DNA of 11,336 bases from JAICYJ01 sp038212095 (GCA_038212095.1 JBBQUW010000050.1:1-11336); one strand, 5' to 3'. Positions 1-6,213 are shown, counted from the stretch's first letter. Numbers and translations are program-made. Notes: a model not told the origin generated them from the letters alone.

Positions 1-135
1 CGCCGAACGCACCCACAGCCTGCCCGGCTGGCTCGACTACTACAATCACCACCGACCACACGGCAGCCTCGCCCACCAGCCACCCGGACACCGGCTCACA
101 ACACTACAGGCCGAACAACGTGCCTAGGCACTACA
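1..135 (+). mobile_element. Right end of an IS481-family insertion sequence (partial)
   Basis: The element enters from the left window edge. It holds the last 41 codons of a transposase and a short non-coding tip ending CTACA at 131-135. IS481-family ends normally read TGT...ACA, which fits an edge at 135. The tip carries a perfect 12-base palindrome, GTGCCTAGGCAC (120-131), that includes the transposase stop codon. The next six bases, GCTAGC, match the NCTAGN target reported for Bordetella IS481. The left end is outside the window, so terminal repeats and target duplication cannot be compared. The family call rests on the protein tail; the exact edge is inferred. Confidence 0.65.
2..127 (+). 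CDS. IS481-family transposase, C-terminal fragment
   Basis: The reading frame is open from base 2 to a TAG at 125-127 and gives 41 residues beginning AERTHSLPGWLDYYNHHRPH and continuing to a Pro-rich end. The pattern AERT..LP.WL..YN.HRPH..L...PP..RL is the characteristic C-terminus of IS481 (DDE/rve-type) transposases. The catalytic DDE residues lie upstream, outside the window, so intactness cannot be judged. The protein would catalyse cut-and-paste or copy movement of its element. Only nine bases separate its stop codon from the stop codon of the convergent DNA glycosylase gene. Confidence 0.8.
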   Translation, partial: AERTHSLPGWLDYYNHHRPHGSLAHQPPGHRLTTLQAEQRA

Positions 136-141
136 GCTAGC
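136..141. other. Candidate IS481 target site (GCTAGC)
   Basis: GCTAGC directly follows the inferred IS edge and fits the NCTAGN target described for Bordetella IS481, which duplicates six bases on insertion. The glycosylase stop codon (CTA at 137-139 on this strand) lies inside it. If this is the target duplication, the element landed on the stop codon without changing the protein. The other copy would be outside the window. Confidence 0.4.
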
Positions 142-937
142 CGCCGGCGGGAGACAGCATGTAGTGCACGGCCAGGTTGGTGTGGTCGCCGAACGGCGCC
201 ATCGCCGCGCGCACCCGGCTTTCCGGCCAGATCGGCTCACCCGAGAACCACGCCGCAACCACCTTGCGCACCACGAGATCGCCCGCCGCGACGATGTTGG
301 GGCGGCCCAGACAGCGGGCCAGGAACCACTCGGCCGTCCAGCGGCCGATGCCGGGCAGCTCGCTCAGCCGGGCGATCACGGCCTCGTCGCTCAGGTGGGC
401 GACGTCCAGGTCGGCCTCGGCCAGCGCGGATATCGAGCGCATCTTCATGCTCGACAGCTTGAGGCCCCGCAGGTCGGCGCCCCGCAGCGCGGGCTGGTCG
501 GGGAAGCGCCACCACTGGACGCCCGCATGGCTGACCGCGGTGCCGAACCGGCGTACCAGCCCGGCCCGCATCACCGCCGCGGCCCGCAGTGAGATCTGCT
601 GGGCCGTGACCGATGTGACCAGTGCCTCGAACGGATCTGCCAGCAGCGGCGGCCGGAAGCCGGGCGACCTGGCGGCCAGCGCCGGGTGCGCGGTCGCAAA
701 CCGCTCGAGATCAAAGGCACCGCCCAGCAGGTGGTGCAGCTCGGCCACGTCCACCGCGGATGCTCGGCCGTAACAGGTGACGCCGTCGGCGGTGATCCGC
801 ACGGCCAGGCCGGAACGCAGCACGCGATGCAGTCCGCCGTCGTGCCAGCGGCTGGCCAGGTCGTCGCCGAACATGCGGAAGCGGAACGTCGACCGCTCGA
901 AGTTGTATCCGGGCGGCACGGGAAGCGGCAGCTTCAT
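137..937 (-). CDS. DNA-3-methyladenine glycosylase (AlkA-type, HhH-GPD)
   Basis: This 266-residue protein resembles AlkA-type base-excision glycosylases, which remove alkylated purines from DNA. Residues about 106-120 (LVTSVTAQQISLRAA) match the family's conserved helix. The helix-hairpin-helix is LPGIGRWTAEWF (about 194-205). The catalytic aspartate is probably D220 in AAGDLVVRK, about 26 residues after the hairpin starts, as in AlkA. Length is normal for a glycosylase without the Ada domain. The ATG at 935-937 has no Shine-Dalgarno sequence. The -10-like CACAAT (minus strand, 944-949) lies six bases upstream, which suggests a leaderless transcript. The divergent GH4 gene starts 14 bases away. 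An IS element abuts the stop codon but the reading frame looks intact. Exact substrate range is unknown. Confidence 0.88.
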   Translation of the reverse strand: MKLPLPVPPGYNFERSTFRFRMFGDDLASRWHDGGLHRVLRSGLAVRITADGVTCYGRASAVDVAELHHLLGGAFDLERFATAHPALAARSPGFRPPLLADPFEALVTSVTAQQISLRAAAVMRAGLVRRFGTAVSHAGVQWWRFPDQPALRGADLRGLKLSSMKMRSISALAEADLDVAHLSDEAVIARLSELPGIGRWTAEWFLARCLGRPNIVAAGDLVVRKVVAAWFSGEPIWPESRVRAAMAPFGDHTNLAVHYMLSPAGG

Positions 938-951
938 GCGAAGATTGTGGC
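938..951. promoter_or_regulatory. 14-base divergent start region with overlapping -10-like hexamers
   Basis: Only 14 bases separate the ATGs of the glycosylase (minus) and the GH4 gene (plus). On the minus strand CACAAT (944-949) lies six bases before its ATG. On the plus strand the weaker GAAGAT (940-945) lies six bases before its ATG. The hexamers overlap at 944-945, and any -35 element must lie inside the opposite coding region. No Shine-Dalgarno sequence fits. The minus-strand call is moderate and the plus-strand call weak. Confidence 0.35.
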
Positions 952-2223
952 ATGAAGATCGCGATCATCGGCGGCGGTTCGGCCTACATGCCCGGCCTGG
1001 CGTACAGCTTCGCGCGCGAGTCCGCGACCTTCGCAGGCGCCGAGCTGGTGCTGCACGATATCGACGGCGAGGCGGTCGAGCTGCAACGGCGGCTGACCGC
1101 CGCCATCCTGCGGGCAAACGCGAGCGCGCCGATCGAGGTGTCGGCCACCGTCGAGTTGGATCGCGCGCTGGACGGCGCCGACTTCGTGCTGACGACGTTC
1201 CGGCCGGGAGGGCTCGAGGCGCGCCACCGCGACGAGTCGATCCCGCCCCGCTATGGCGTGATCGGGCAGGAGACGACCGGGCCGGGCGGCCTGGCGATGG
1301 CGCTTCGCTCGATTCCGGCGCTGCTCGAGATCGCCGCGTCGATGCGGCGGCTGTCGGCCGGCGACGCGCTGCTGCTGAACTACACCAACCCGGTGCAGTT
1401 GGTCACCGACGCGCTGGTGCGACACGGCGGCGTGGACGCGATCGGGCTGTGCGACCAGCATGGCGGCGAGATCAGCTTCCTGGCCGGCCTGCTCGGCGCC
1501 GATCCGCACGACCTCGAGACCGACATCTGGGGCACCAACCACCTGACGTGGACGCGCGCCGTGCGGCTGCGCGGGCAGGACGTGACGCCGCTTCTGTGGG
1601 AGCTGCTGGACTCGATGGACGCCGGCGACGTGGACGACGAGGTGTGGGCTCCGGTGGTGCGGCTGTTCCCGTTGTACGGCATGGTCGCGAGTCGCTACCT
1701 GGCCTACTACGCGATGCATGACGAGATGCTGGAGCGCTACCGGCGCTCCGGTGTGACGAGGGCGCAGCAGGTCATGTCCTCGCTGCCCGAGATCCTCGCC
1801 AGCTACCGCCAAGAGGCCGACAGCGACGATCCGCGCCCGCTGGCCGGCCGTTTCAGCGCCGAGCACGGTGACTTCGCGGTCGGCGTGATGGCGGCGGTGG
1901 TGACGGGGACGCCGACTCGGTTTGTGCTGAACGTGCCCAACCGGGGAGCGATCGACGGACTGCCGGACGACGCCATCGTCGAGGTGCCGTGCACGCTGCG
2001 CGGGCGGCGGGTCGAGCGGCAGCAGATGGGGCCGATGCCCGAGCAGGTCGCCGGACTGGTGCTGCAGATGACCTCGCACGCGCGGCTGGCGTCTGAGGCA
2101 GCGGTGACCGGTGACCGGAGCCTGATGCTGCGCGCGCTGATGGCGCACCCGCTGATGAACGACATCTCCGCCGCAGAGTCGATGCTGGACGATCTGCTCA
2201 GCGCGGCGACAGCCGCAGCGTGA
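952..2223 (+). CDS. GH4-family glycosidase (6-phospho-beta-glucosidase / alpha-glucosidase type)
   Basis: This 423-residue protein has the layout of glycoside hydrolase family 4, whose members use NAD+ and a divalent metal in an oxidation-elimination-reduction mechanism. The N-terminal Rossmann motif is IAIIGGGS (3-10). RPGGLEARHRDE (84-95) and YGVIGQETTGPGG (101-113) are family signatures. LNYTNPVQLVTDAL (142-155) lies in the active-site region. The metal-ligand pair is likely C167 in GLCDQH and H197 in WGTNHLTW. Length is usual for the family. Substrate cannot be assigned between phospho-beta, alpha or galacturonide glycosides, and no sugar transporter or PTS gene is adjacent. The last 26 bases overlap the convergent DUF3891 gene. 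The start has no Shine-Dalgarno sequence. Confidence 0.9.
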   Translation: MKIAIIGGGSAYMPGLAYSFARESATFAGAELVLHDIDGEAVELQRRLTAAILRANASAPIEVSATVELDRALDGADFVLTTFRPGGLEARHRDESIPPRYGVIGQETTGPGGLAMALRSIPALLEIAASMRRLSAGDALLLNYTNPVQLVTDALVRHGGVDAIGLCDQHGGEISFLAGLLGADPHDLETDIWGTNHLTWTRAVRLRGQDVTPLLWELLDSMDAGDVDDEVWAPVVRLFPLYGMVASRYLAYYAMHDEMLERYRRSGVTRAQQVMSSLPEILASYRQEADSDDPRPLAGRFSAEHGDFAVGVMAAVVTGTPTRFVLNVPNRGAIDGLPDDAIVEVPCTLRGRRVERQQMGPMPEQVAGLVLQMTSHARLASEAAVTGDRSLMLRALMAHPLMNDISAAESMLDDLLSAATAAA

Positions 2224-2944
2224 TCGTTCGCCACGGAGCGCTGTCGATCGCGGCCAGCATCGCGTCGCGATCGGCGAAGCGTCCCGACAGCAGCCGCGCC
2301 TCCACCGGCAACGTCAGCGAGGGCTCGAGGAAGGGCCACGGCTCCACACGGACGCGGGTCGGATCGCCGTCTATCCACTGGAGGGTGATCGTGACGCGAT
2401 CGCCCTCGCAGCCGGGCACGTCCTCCATGGCGGAGTGGTCAGAGGTCGCGGTGCACAGAAACAGCGAGATCCAGTCCCAGCAGCGAAGCAGTGTCACCGC
2501 ATCGTCCAGCGCGGCCGCGTCCGGCGCCAGCGACCGCCGCATCGCGTCCTGGAAGGCGCGTTCCTGGGCAAGGTAGCTGCGGGTGGGCTCGAGGGCGAGC
2601 TGATCGGCCGACACGTATCGCTCGTACAGGCCGGTGCCGTGCAGCGAGACGAGCAGCGCCGGGTAGCGGCCCTGCGGCAGCAGCAGCCGCGCCGCTTCAC
2701 GCCACAGGCCGACATGCATCTCGCGCGGCATCGAGCCGAACGAGTGGGGGAGGCCGGTGGCGGGGTCGAGCTGTGGCTGTCCGTCCCAGGCCGCCATGCC
2801 GATGTCGTGCTGCTCGGCCGCCAGGCAGACGTCCTCCCAGGGCGGGAACGGCCACTTCCATGCCCGCGCCATGCGGCCGCACAGCCATGCGTGGGCGGGT
2901 TGGCCGATCAGCAGCGTGCCGTCCGGGTCACCGCGATGGATCAC
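2198..2944 (-). CDS. DUF3891-family protein
   Basis: This 248-residue protein matches what I recall of DUF3891, a family without established function. Recognisable features are QPAHAW (15-20), EQHDIGMAAWD (44-54) followed by P.LDPATGLPHSF, LHGTGLYERY (101-110) and CWDWISLFLC (155-164). The spaced H18, H46-D47, H102 and D158 look like an HD-type metal-binding arrangement; that is inference. The GTG start (2942-2944) overlaps the TGA of the upstream GNAT gene in the four bases GTGA, so translation is probably coupled and this is the last gene of a three-gene operon. The 3' end overlaps the convergent GH4 gene by 26 bases. No signal peptide or membrane segment is seen. Confidence 0.75.
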   Translation of the reverse strand: MIHRGDPDGTLLIGQPAHAWLCGRMARAWKWPFPPWEDVCLAAEQHDIGMAAWDGQPQLDPATGLPHSFGSMPREMHVGLWREAARLLLPQGRYPALLVSLHGTGLYERYVSADQLALEPTRSYLAQERAFQDAMRRSLAPDAAALDDAVTLLRCWDWISLFLCTATSDHSAMEDVPGCEGDRVTITLQWIDGDPTRVRVEPWPFLEPSLTLPVEARLLSGRFADRDAMLAAIDSAPWRTITLRLSPR

Positions 2945-3471
2945 AGCTCACTCGGCACGATCGAGAACATCACCGAGTCGCGGCGCGTTCCGCGGTTGTC
3001 CATGTAGTCGCGCAGCACCGCCTCGCGGGTGAAGCCCGCCCGCGTGGCCACGGCCTGCGACGGAAGGTTGTCCACGTCGGTCTGCAGCTGCAGGCGCGCG
3101 ATCCCCGCCTCGCGCAGCGTCCAGGCCGATACCAGCCGTAGCGCGCGGGTTGCAAGTCCGCGACCGCGGGCCTCTGGCGCGAGCCAGTAGCCGATCTCGG
3201 CAACGGCTGGATCGGATCTGAGCGAGACGCCGATGGCGCCGAGCAGCGCGCCGTCGTGACCGCAGATGGCCAGGTTCAGCTCGTCGGGGTTCGTGCGAGA
3301 GCGCTCCAGAAACCGTTGTCCGTCGGCGGTCGTATAGGGCACCGGGATCACCGGGATGAAGCGCGGCAGCAGCGGATCGGCGCAACAGCGGACGATCTCG
3401 GGCAGGTCGGCCTCGCACCACTCGCGCAGCACGATCGCCTCGTCCCGCAGCTCCGGATCCGGCCGGTTCAC
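2941..3471 (-). CDS. GNAT N-acetyltransferase, RimJ/RimL type (second copy)
   Basis: The 176-residue protein is a GNAT acetyltransferase, moving an acetyl group from acetyl-CoA to an amine. IVLREWCEADL (13-23) is the usual N-terminal strand. The acetyl-CoA loop is in EARGRGLATRALR (100-112), followed by TDVDNLPSQAVATRAGFTREAVLRDY, typical of RimJ/RimL enzymes that modify protein N-termini, amino acids or drugs. The substrate is unknown. The GTG start (3469-3471) overlaps the TGA of the upstream GNAT gene and its own TGA overlaps the DUF3891 start, so it is the middle cistron. About 51 of 82 C-terminal residues match the neighbouring GNAT by hand alignment, indicating tandem duplication. Confidence 0.87.
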   Translation of the reverse strand: MNRPDPELRDEAIVLREWCEADLPEIVRCCADPLLPRFIPVIPVPYTTADGQRFLERSRTNPDELNLAICGHDGALLGAIGVSLRSDPAVAEIGYWLAPEARGRGLATRALRLVSAWTLREAGIARLQLQTDVDNLPSQAVATRAGFTREAVLRDYMDNRGTRRDSVMFSIVPSEL

Positions 3472-4013
3472 GCCGTGTCTCCCGGCAGGCGCGAGAACAT
3501 GACGGCGTCCCGGCGCTCGCCGCGCAGGTCGTACCAGTTGCGCAGCGTGCCTTCACGGGTGAATCCGGCGCTCTCCGCCACCCGCATCGAGATCTCGTTG
3601 TCGACGTCTGTGAAGAGCTGCAGCCGGGCCGGCCCGACCTCGAGCAGCGTCCACTCCGCGACGAGCCGAAGGGCGGTGGTTGCGACGCCCAGCCCGCGCT
3701 GTGCAGGATCGACCCAGTAGCCGAACTGCGCCACGCCCGGGTCGACCATGCGCATGCCGACCGCGCCTCGCAGCGATCCGGATGCCGCGTCGCACACCAC
3801 CATCGTCAGGCTGTCTCGCTCGAGCGCCTCGTCGGCGCCGGCGATGAACTCCTCGGCGTCGAGCGGCGTGTAGGGGATCGGAATGGGGGGCAGGAAACGG
3901 CGCACCTGCTCGTCGTTGCAGCAGCGAACGGCGTCGTCGATGTCGTCGAGCGACCAGGGTCGCAGACGCAGGGCGCCGTGCTCGAGTGGTGGATGCGGGT
4001 ATGCGAGGGGCAT
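3468..4013 (-). CDS. GNAT N-acetyltransferase, RimJ/RimL type (first copy)
   Basis: This 181-residue GNAT protein is the first gene of the minus-strand operon. LRLRPWSLDDIDDAVRCC (15-32) is the N-terminal region. The acetyl-CoA loop is PAQRGLGVATTALR (103-116), with Q/R-x-x-G-x-G/A spacing. The C-terminal AGFTREGTLRNWYDLRGERRD is of the RimJ/RimL type. It shares the unusual VRCC....RF.P.IP.PYT stretch with its downstream paralogue. The ATG (4011-4013) has no Shine-Dalgarno sequence but lies six bases after TAGACT on the minus strand, pointing to a leaderless mRNA. Its TGA overlaps the next start codon. The acetylated substrate cannot be read from the sequence. Confidence 0.87.
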   Translation of the reverse strand: MPLAYPHPPLEHGALRLRPWSLDDIDDAVRCCNDEQVRRFLPPIPIPYTPLDAEEFIAGADEALERDSLTMVVCDAASGSLRGAVGMRMVDPGVAQFGYWVDPAQRGLGVATTALRLVAEWTLLEVGPARLQLFTDVDNEISMRVAESAGFTREGTLRNWYDLRGERRDAVMFSRLPGDTA

Positions 4014-4019
4014 GGGCGA

Positions 4020-4025
4020 AGTCTA
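4020..4025 (-). promoter_or_regulatory. Candidate -10 element of the GNAT/DUF3891 operon
   Basis: On the minus strand TAGACT ends six bases before the GNAT ATG. This matches a TAnnnT -10 element placed so that transcription would begin at or next to the start codon. No convincing -35 hexamer lies 16-18 bases further up. Confidence 0.45.
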
Positions 4026-4038
4026 GGGAACGCATCCC

Positions 4039-4052
4039 GCGCGGGCCCGCGC
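4039..4052. repeat. Perfect 14-base palindrome between divergent promoters
   Basis: GCGCGGG followed by its exact complement CCCGCGC lies midway between the -10-like elements of the GNAT operon and the EamA gene, where both -35 regions would be. It could be an operator for one regulator acting on both sides. G/C-only palindromes arise easily by chance in such DNA, so support is limited. Confidence 0.3.
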
Positions 4053-4056
4053 CCGT

Positions 4057-4062
4057 TACCCT
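4057..4062 (+). promoter_or_regulatory. Candidate -10 element of the EamA transporter gene
   Basis: TACCCT fits TAnnnT and ends six bases before the GTG start at 4069, leaving no room for a Shine-Dalgarno sequence in the transcript. It is a mirror of the arrangement on the divergent GNAT side. No clear -35 is visible. Confidence 0.42.
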
Positions 4063-4068
4063 GCGGCC

Positions 4069-4965
4069 GTGCCCCGCCGCCGTCTGGACAGCGCCGACGC
4101 AATGCTCGTGCTGGCCAACGTGCTGTGGTCGCTCAACTACGCCACCACGAAGTATGCCTTCCGGGCGTGGAACCCGCTGGCCTTTGCCACGGTGCGATTT
4201 CTGCTGGCGGGCGCGCTGTTCGCGTCGTTCGTGCGCTGGCGCGAGGGCAGCTTGGCGGTCAGGCGGGCCGACGTACGCCTGGTGTTGGCCGCTGCCGCCA
4301 TCGGTATCCTCGCCAACCAGATCACGTTCAACTACGCGGTCGAGAACACCACCGCGGGCAACGTGGCTCTGATCCTGGGTGCGTCGCCGGCGTTCGCCGC
4401 GCTGTTCGCGATGATGGCCGGCCACGAACGGGTCGGCCGCCGCCACTGGCTGGCGCTGGCCGTCTCGGTGTCGGGCGTGGCGCTGGTGGTGGAGGGCGGG
4501 GCGGGGGTGCACGGTGCCGGCTACCTCGGCGACCTGCTGGCGGTGGGCGCGGCGCTCACATGGGCCGCCTACTCGGTCATGCTGCGGCCGCTATTCGCGC
4601 GCTACTCGGCCTCGCACATCAGCGCGCTGATGATCGTGCTGGGAGGCGTGATGTTGCTGCCGTTCGGCCTGCCACAGATCGCGAGCCAGGATTGGCGGGC
4701 GCTGCAGCCGCTGCATGTTGGTGCGTTCGTGTACTCGGCGATCTTTCCGCTGGTGGTGACGAACGTGCTCTATTTTCGCAGCCTGCGCCGGATCGGCGCC
4801 TCGCGGGCGACGCTCTACATGTACCTGCAGCCCTTCCTGGGAGTGCTGTTCGCGGCGCTGCTGATCGGCGAGCAGGTGACGCTGTTCCAGTTCGTCGGGG
4901 GCGTCGTGATCGTGGCCGGCGTCTCGCTGGGCAAGCTGATTCCGGGCGCGACCGTGCGCGAGTAG
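4069..4965 (+). CDS. EamA-family (DMT superfamily) transporter
   Basis: The 298-residue protein is a predicted inner-membrane carrier of the drug/metabolite transporter superfamily, with about ten hydrophobic segments in two EamA repeats (about 12-122 and 152-291). Typical stretches are LWSLNYATTKYAF (19-31), ITFNYAVENTTAGNVALILGASP (about 85-107) and YLQPFLGVLFAALLIGEQ (about 262-279). Members export amino acids, sugars or toxic metabolites; the substrate here is unknown. The GTG start at 4069 follows a -10-like TACCCT at six bases and lacks a Shine-Dalgarno sequence. It is transcribed away from two acetyltransferases, and export of an acetylated compound is possible but speculative. The zinc regulator promoter begins immediately after its stop codon. 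Confidence 0.9.
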   Translation: MPRRRLDSADAMLVLANVLWSLNYATTKYAFRAWNPLAFATVRFLLAGALFASFVRWREGSLAVRRADVRLVLAAAAIGILANQITFNYAVENTTAGNVALILGASPAFAALFAMMAGHERVGRRHWLALAVSVSGVALVVEGGAGVHGAGYLGDLLAVGAALTWAAYSVMLRPLFARYSASHISALMIVLGGVMLLPFGLPQIASQDWRALQPLHVGAFVYSAIFPLVVTNVLYFRSLRRIGASRATLYMYLQPFLGVLFAALLIGEQVTLFQFVGGVVIVAGVSLGKLIPGATVRE

Positions 4966-4968
4966 CAA

Positions 4969-4997
4969 ACGACAACCGTTTTCATTCGTGCTAGGGT
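4969..4997 (+). promoter_or_regulatory. Promoter and Fur/Zur-type operator of the zinc regulator-ZIP operon
   Basis: A -35-like ACGACA (4969-4974), a 17-base spacer and a -10-like TAGGGT (4992-4997) end seven bases before the ATG at 5005. Between them lies an imperfect 7-1-7 inverted repeat, CGACAAC-C-GTTTTCA (4970-4984), in which 5 of 7 arm positions pair. It is locally AT-rich compared with its surroundings. On the other strand it reads TGAAAAC-G-GTTGTCG, similar in shape to actinobacterial Zur boxes. It overlaps the -35, as expected for repression. All of this fits in 39 bases after the EamA stop codon. Confidence 0.5.
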
Positions 4998-5004
4998 GCT
5001 GCGG

Positions 5005-5388
5005 ATGGGACGAAACACCGACACTCAAGAGGCGCTGCGGGAGGCGGCCGGATCGTTCGGGCGCGCCTTCAGCGTGCGCGAGTTGTACGACGCGGCGCGC
5101 GACGGCCGGCCCGGCATCGGCCTGACGACGGTGTATCGCACCATCGAGCGCTGGCGCGGGCTGGACACCGTAGAGCAGGCCGGAATGCGCGACGGCGAGG
5201 CGGTGTTCGTGCTGTGCGACCACGTCGGCCACCATCACCACATCGTCTGTGTCGAGTGCGGTGCCCAGGCTGTGATCGATCGATGCCCGCTGGACGCGCT
5301 ACGAGCATCCGTCGAGCAAGCCGGATTTGAGCTGGCCGAGGGCGCACTGCGCTCGATCCCCGCCCGCTGTGCGCGATGCTCGTCATAG
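5005..5388 (+). CDS. Fur-family transcriptional regulator, probably zinc-responsive (Zur-like)
   Basis: The 127-residue protein has the Fur layout: a winged helix with FSVRELYDAAR (22-32) and GIGLTTVYRTIERW (37-50), then a metal-binding domain. Structural zinc ligands are C82/C85 (CVEC) and C122/C125 (CARC). C71 just before the GHHHH run (75-79) resembles the actinobacterial Zur arrangement. With zinc such proteins repress uptake genes. I chose ATG 5005: the earlier in-frame GTG at 4996 lies inside the -10-like TAGGGT, and ATG 5005 fits a leaderless start. The gene overlaps the ZIP transporter by 13 bases. An inverted repeat in its promoter suggests autoregulation. A manganese or iron regulator is less likely but not excluded. 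Confidence 0.88.
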   Translation: MGRNTDTQEALREAAGSFGRAFSVRELYDAARDGRPGIGLTTVYRTIERWRGLDTVEQAGMRDGEAVFVLCDHVGHHHHIVCVECGAQAVIDRCPLDALRASVEQAGFELAEGALRSIPARCARCSS

Positions 5389-6107
5389 CGTTCGCGCTGG
5401 CGGCGACCAGCTCAACGCTCGCCGGCGGCTGGTTCGCGTTGCGCGCGAAGGGCCACCTGCGCAGGATCCTCGGCTTCACTGCCGGAGTGCTGCTGGGCGT
5501 GGTCGCATTCGATGTGCTTCCGGAGGTGTTCAGGTTGGTGGGATCGACCGGGATCGACTCGGTGTTCCCAATGATGGCGCTGGTCGGGAGCTTCCTGGTG
5601 TTCCACGTGCTGGAGAAGCTGGTGCTGCTGCACGCGGGGCACGAGGACGACTACGAGGCCCACACGCATCCCGATGTGGGCGCGTTGTCGGCGCTGGCGC
5701 TGATCGGACACAGCGTGACCGACGGCGTGGCGATCGGGCTCGCGTTCCAGGCCTCGAACTCGATCGGGGTCACGGTCGCGCTGGCGGTGGTGGCGCATGA
5801 CTTCTCGGATGGCCTGAACACCGCGGGGCTGATGCTCGCGCATCGAAACAGCGATGCGCGGACGAAGCGCTTCGTGATCGCCGGCGCGCTCGCCCCGCTG
5901 GTGGGTGCGGCATCGACTCTGGCATTCACCGTCAGCGACGCGGTGCTGCTGATCTACCTGGGCGGCTTCGGCGGCTTCCTGCTCTACATCGGCGCCAGCG
6001 ACATCCTGCCCCAGGCGCACAGCTCACGGCCCTCAGGCCTGACGATGCTGCTCACGCTGCTCGGCGCCCTCTCGATGCTGATCGTGACCCAGATCGCGGG
6101 AGTGTGA
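5376..6107 (+). CDS. ZIP-family metal transporter
   Basis: The 243-residue protein is a predicted membrane metal carrier with about seven to eight hydrophobic segments. The two metal-site helices carry GHSVTDGVAIGLAF (111-124) and VVAHDFSDGLNTAG (138-151), the ZIP pattern of His and Asp in TM4 and TM5. The TM5 sequence HDFSD departs from the more common HExPxE form. A His/acidic loop, LLHAGHEDDYEAHTHPD (84-100), lies before TM4 as in many ZIP proteins. The ATG at 5376 lies within the end of the regulator gene, giving a 13-base overlap and probable translational coupling. The neighbouring Zur-like regulator makes zinc the best guess; manganese or iron is possible. Confidence 0.88.
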   Translation: MLVIAFALAATSSTLAGGWFALRAKGHLRRILGFTAGVLLGVVAFDVLPEVFRLVGSTGIDSVFPMMALVGSFLVFHVLEKLVLLHAGHEDDYEAHTHPDVGALSALALIGHSVTDGVAIGLAFQASNSIGVTVALAVVAHDFSDGLNTAGLMLAHRNSDARTKRFVIAGALAPLVGAASTLAFTVSDAVLLIYLGGFGGFLLYIGASDILPQAHSSRPSGLTMLLTLLGALSMLIVTQIAGV

Positions 6108-6122
6108 CGTCAGGGTGTCGAC

Positions 6123-6145
6123 GGGCGTGAGAGGGGTCTGACCCC
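6123..6145. repeat. Palindromic intergenic repeat, copy 1
   Basis: GGGCGTGAGA is followed by the palindrome GGGGTC-T-GACCCC (6133-6145), six perfect base pairs around one base. A near-identical 23-base unit occurs 68 bases downstream. It lies just past the ZIP stop codon. It could be a REP-like element or form a hairpin that ends or stabilises the ZIP transcript; no T-run follows, so a classical terminator is not supported. Confidence 0.65.
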
Positions 6146-6190
6146 GCTGGTGTGACAGAGGTTGCGAGGGTGTGCCGACTTTGTGGCGAT

Positions 6191-6213
6191 GGGCGTGGGA
6201 GGGGTCTGACCCC
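6191..6213. repeat. Palindromic intergenic repeat, copy 2
   Basis: GGGCGTGGGA followed by GGGGTC-T-GACCCC (6201-6213) repeats copy 1 with one difference in the 23 bases and in the same orientation. The surrounding sequence has only loose similarity (GAGG-ended tails). No other copy was found in this window. Confidence 0.65.

Noticed and set aside
934..2148. Long open frame antisense to the GH4 gene (404 codons)
   Set aside because: The GH4 frame has full family motifs; the antisense product is Arg/His/Gln-rich with no domain, typical of antisense frames in GC-rich DNA.
4996..5004. GTG 4996 as start of the Zur-like regulator
   Set aside because: This codon lies in and just after the -10-like TAGGGT, so it would probably not be transcribed; ATG 5005 fits the Fur-family length.
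6133..6145. GGGGTCTGACCCC as a Rho-independent terminator
   Set aside because: The stem is only six pairs with a one-base centre and has no T-run, and a second copy in the same gap favours a dispersed repeat.
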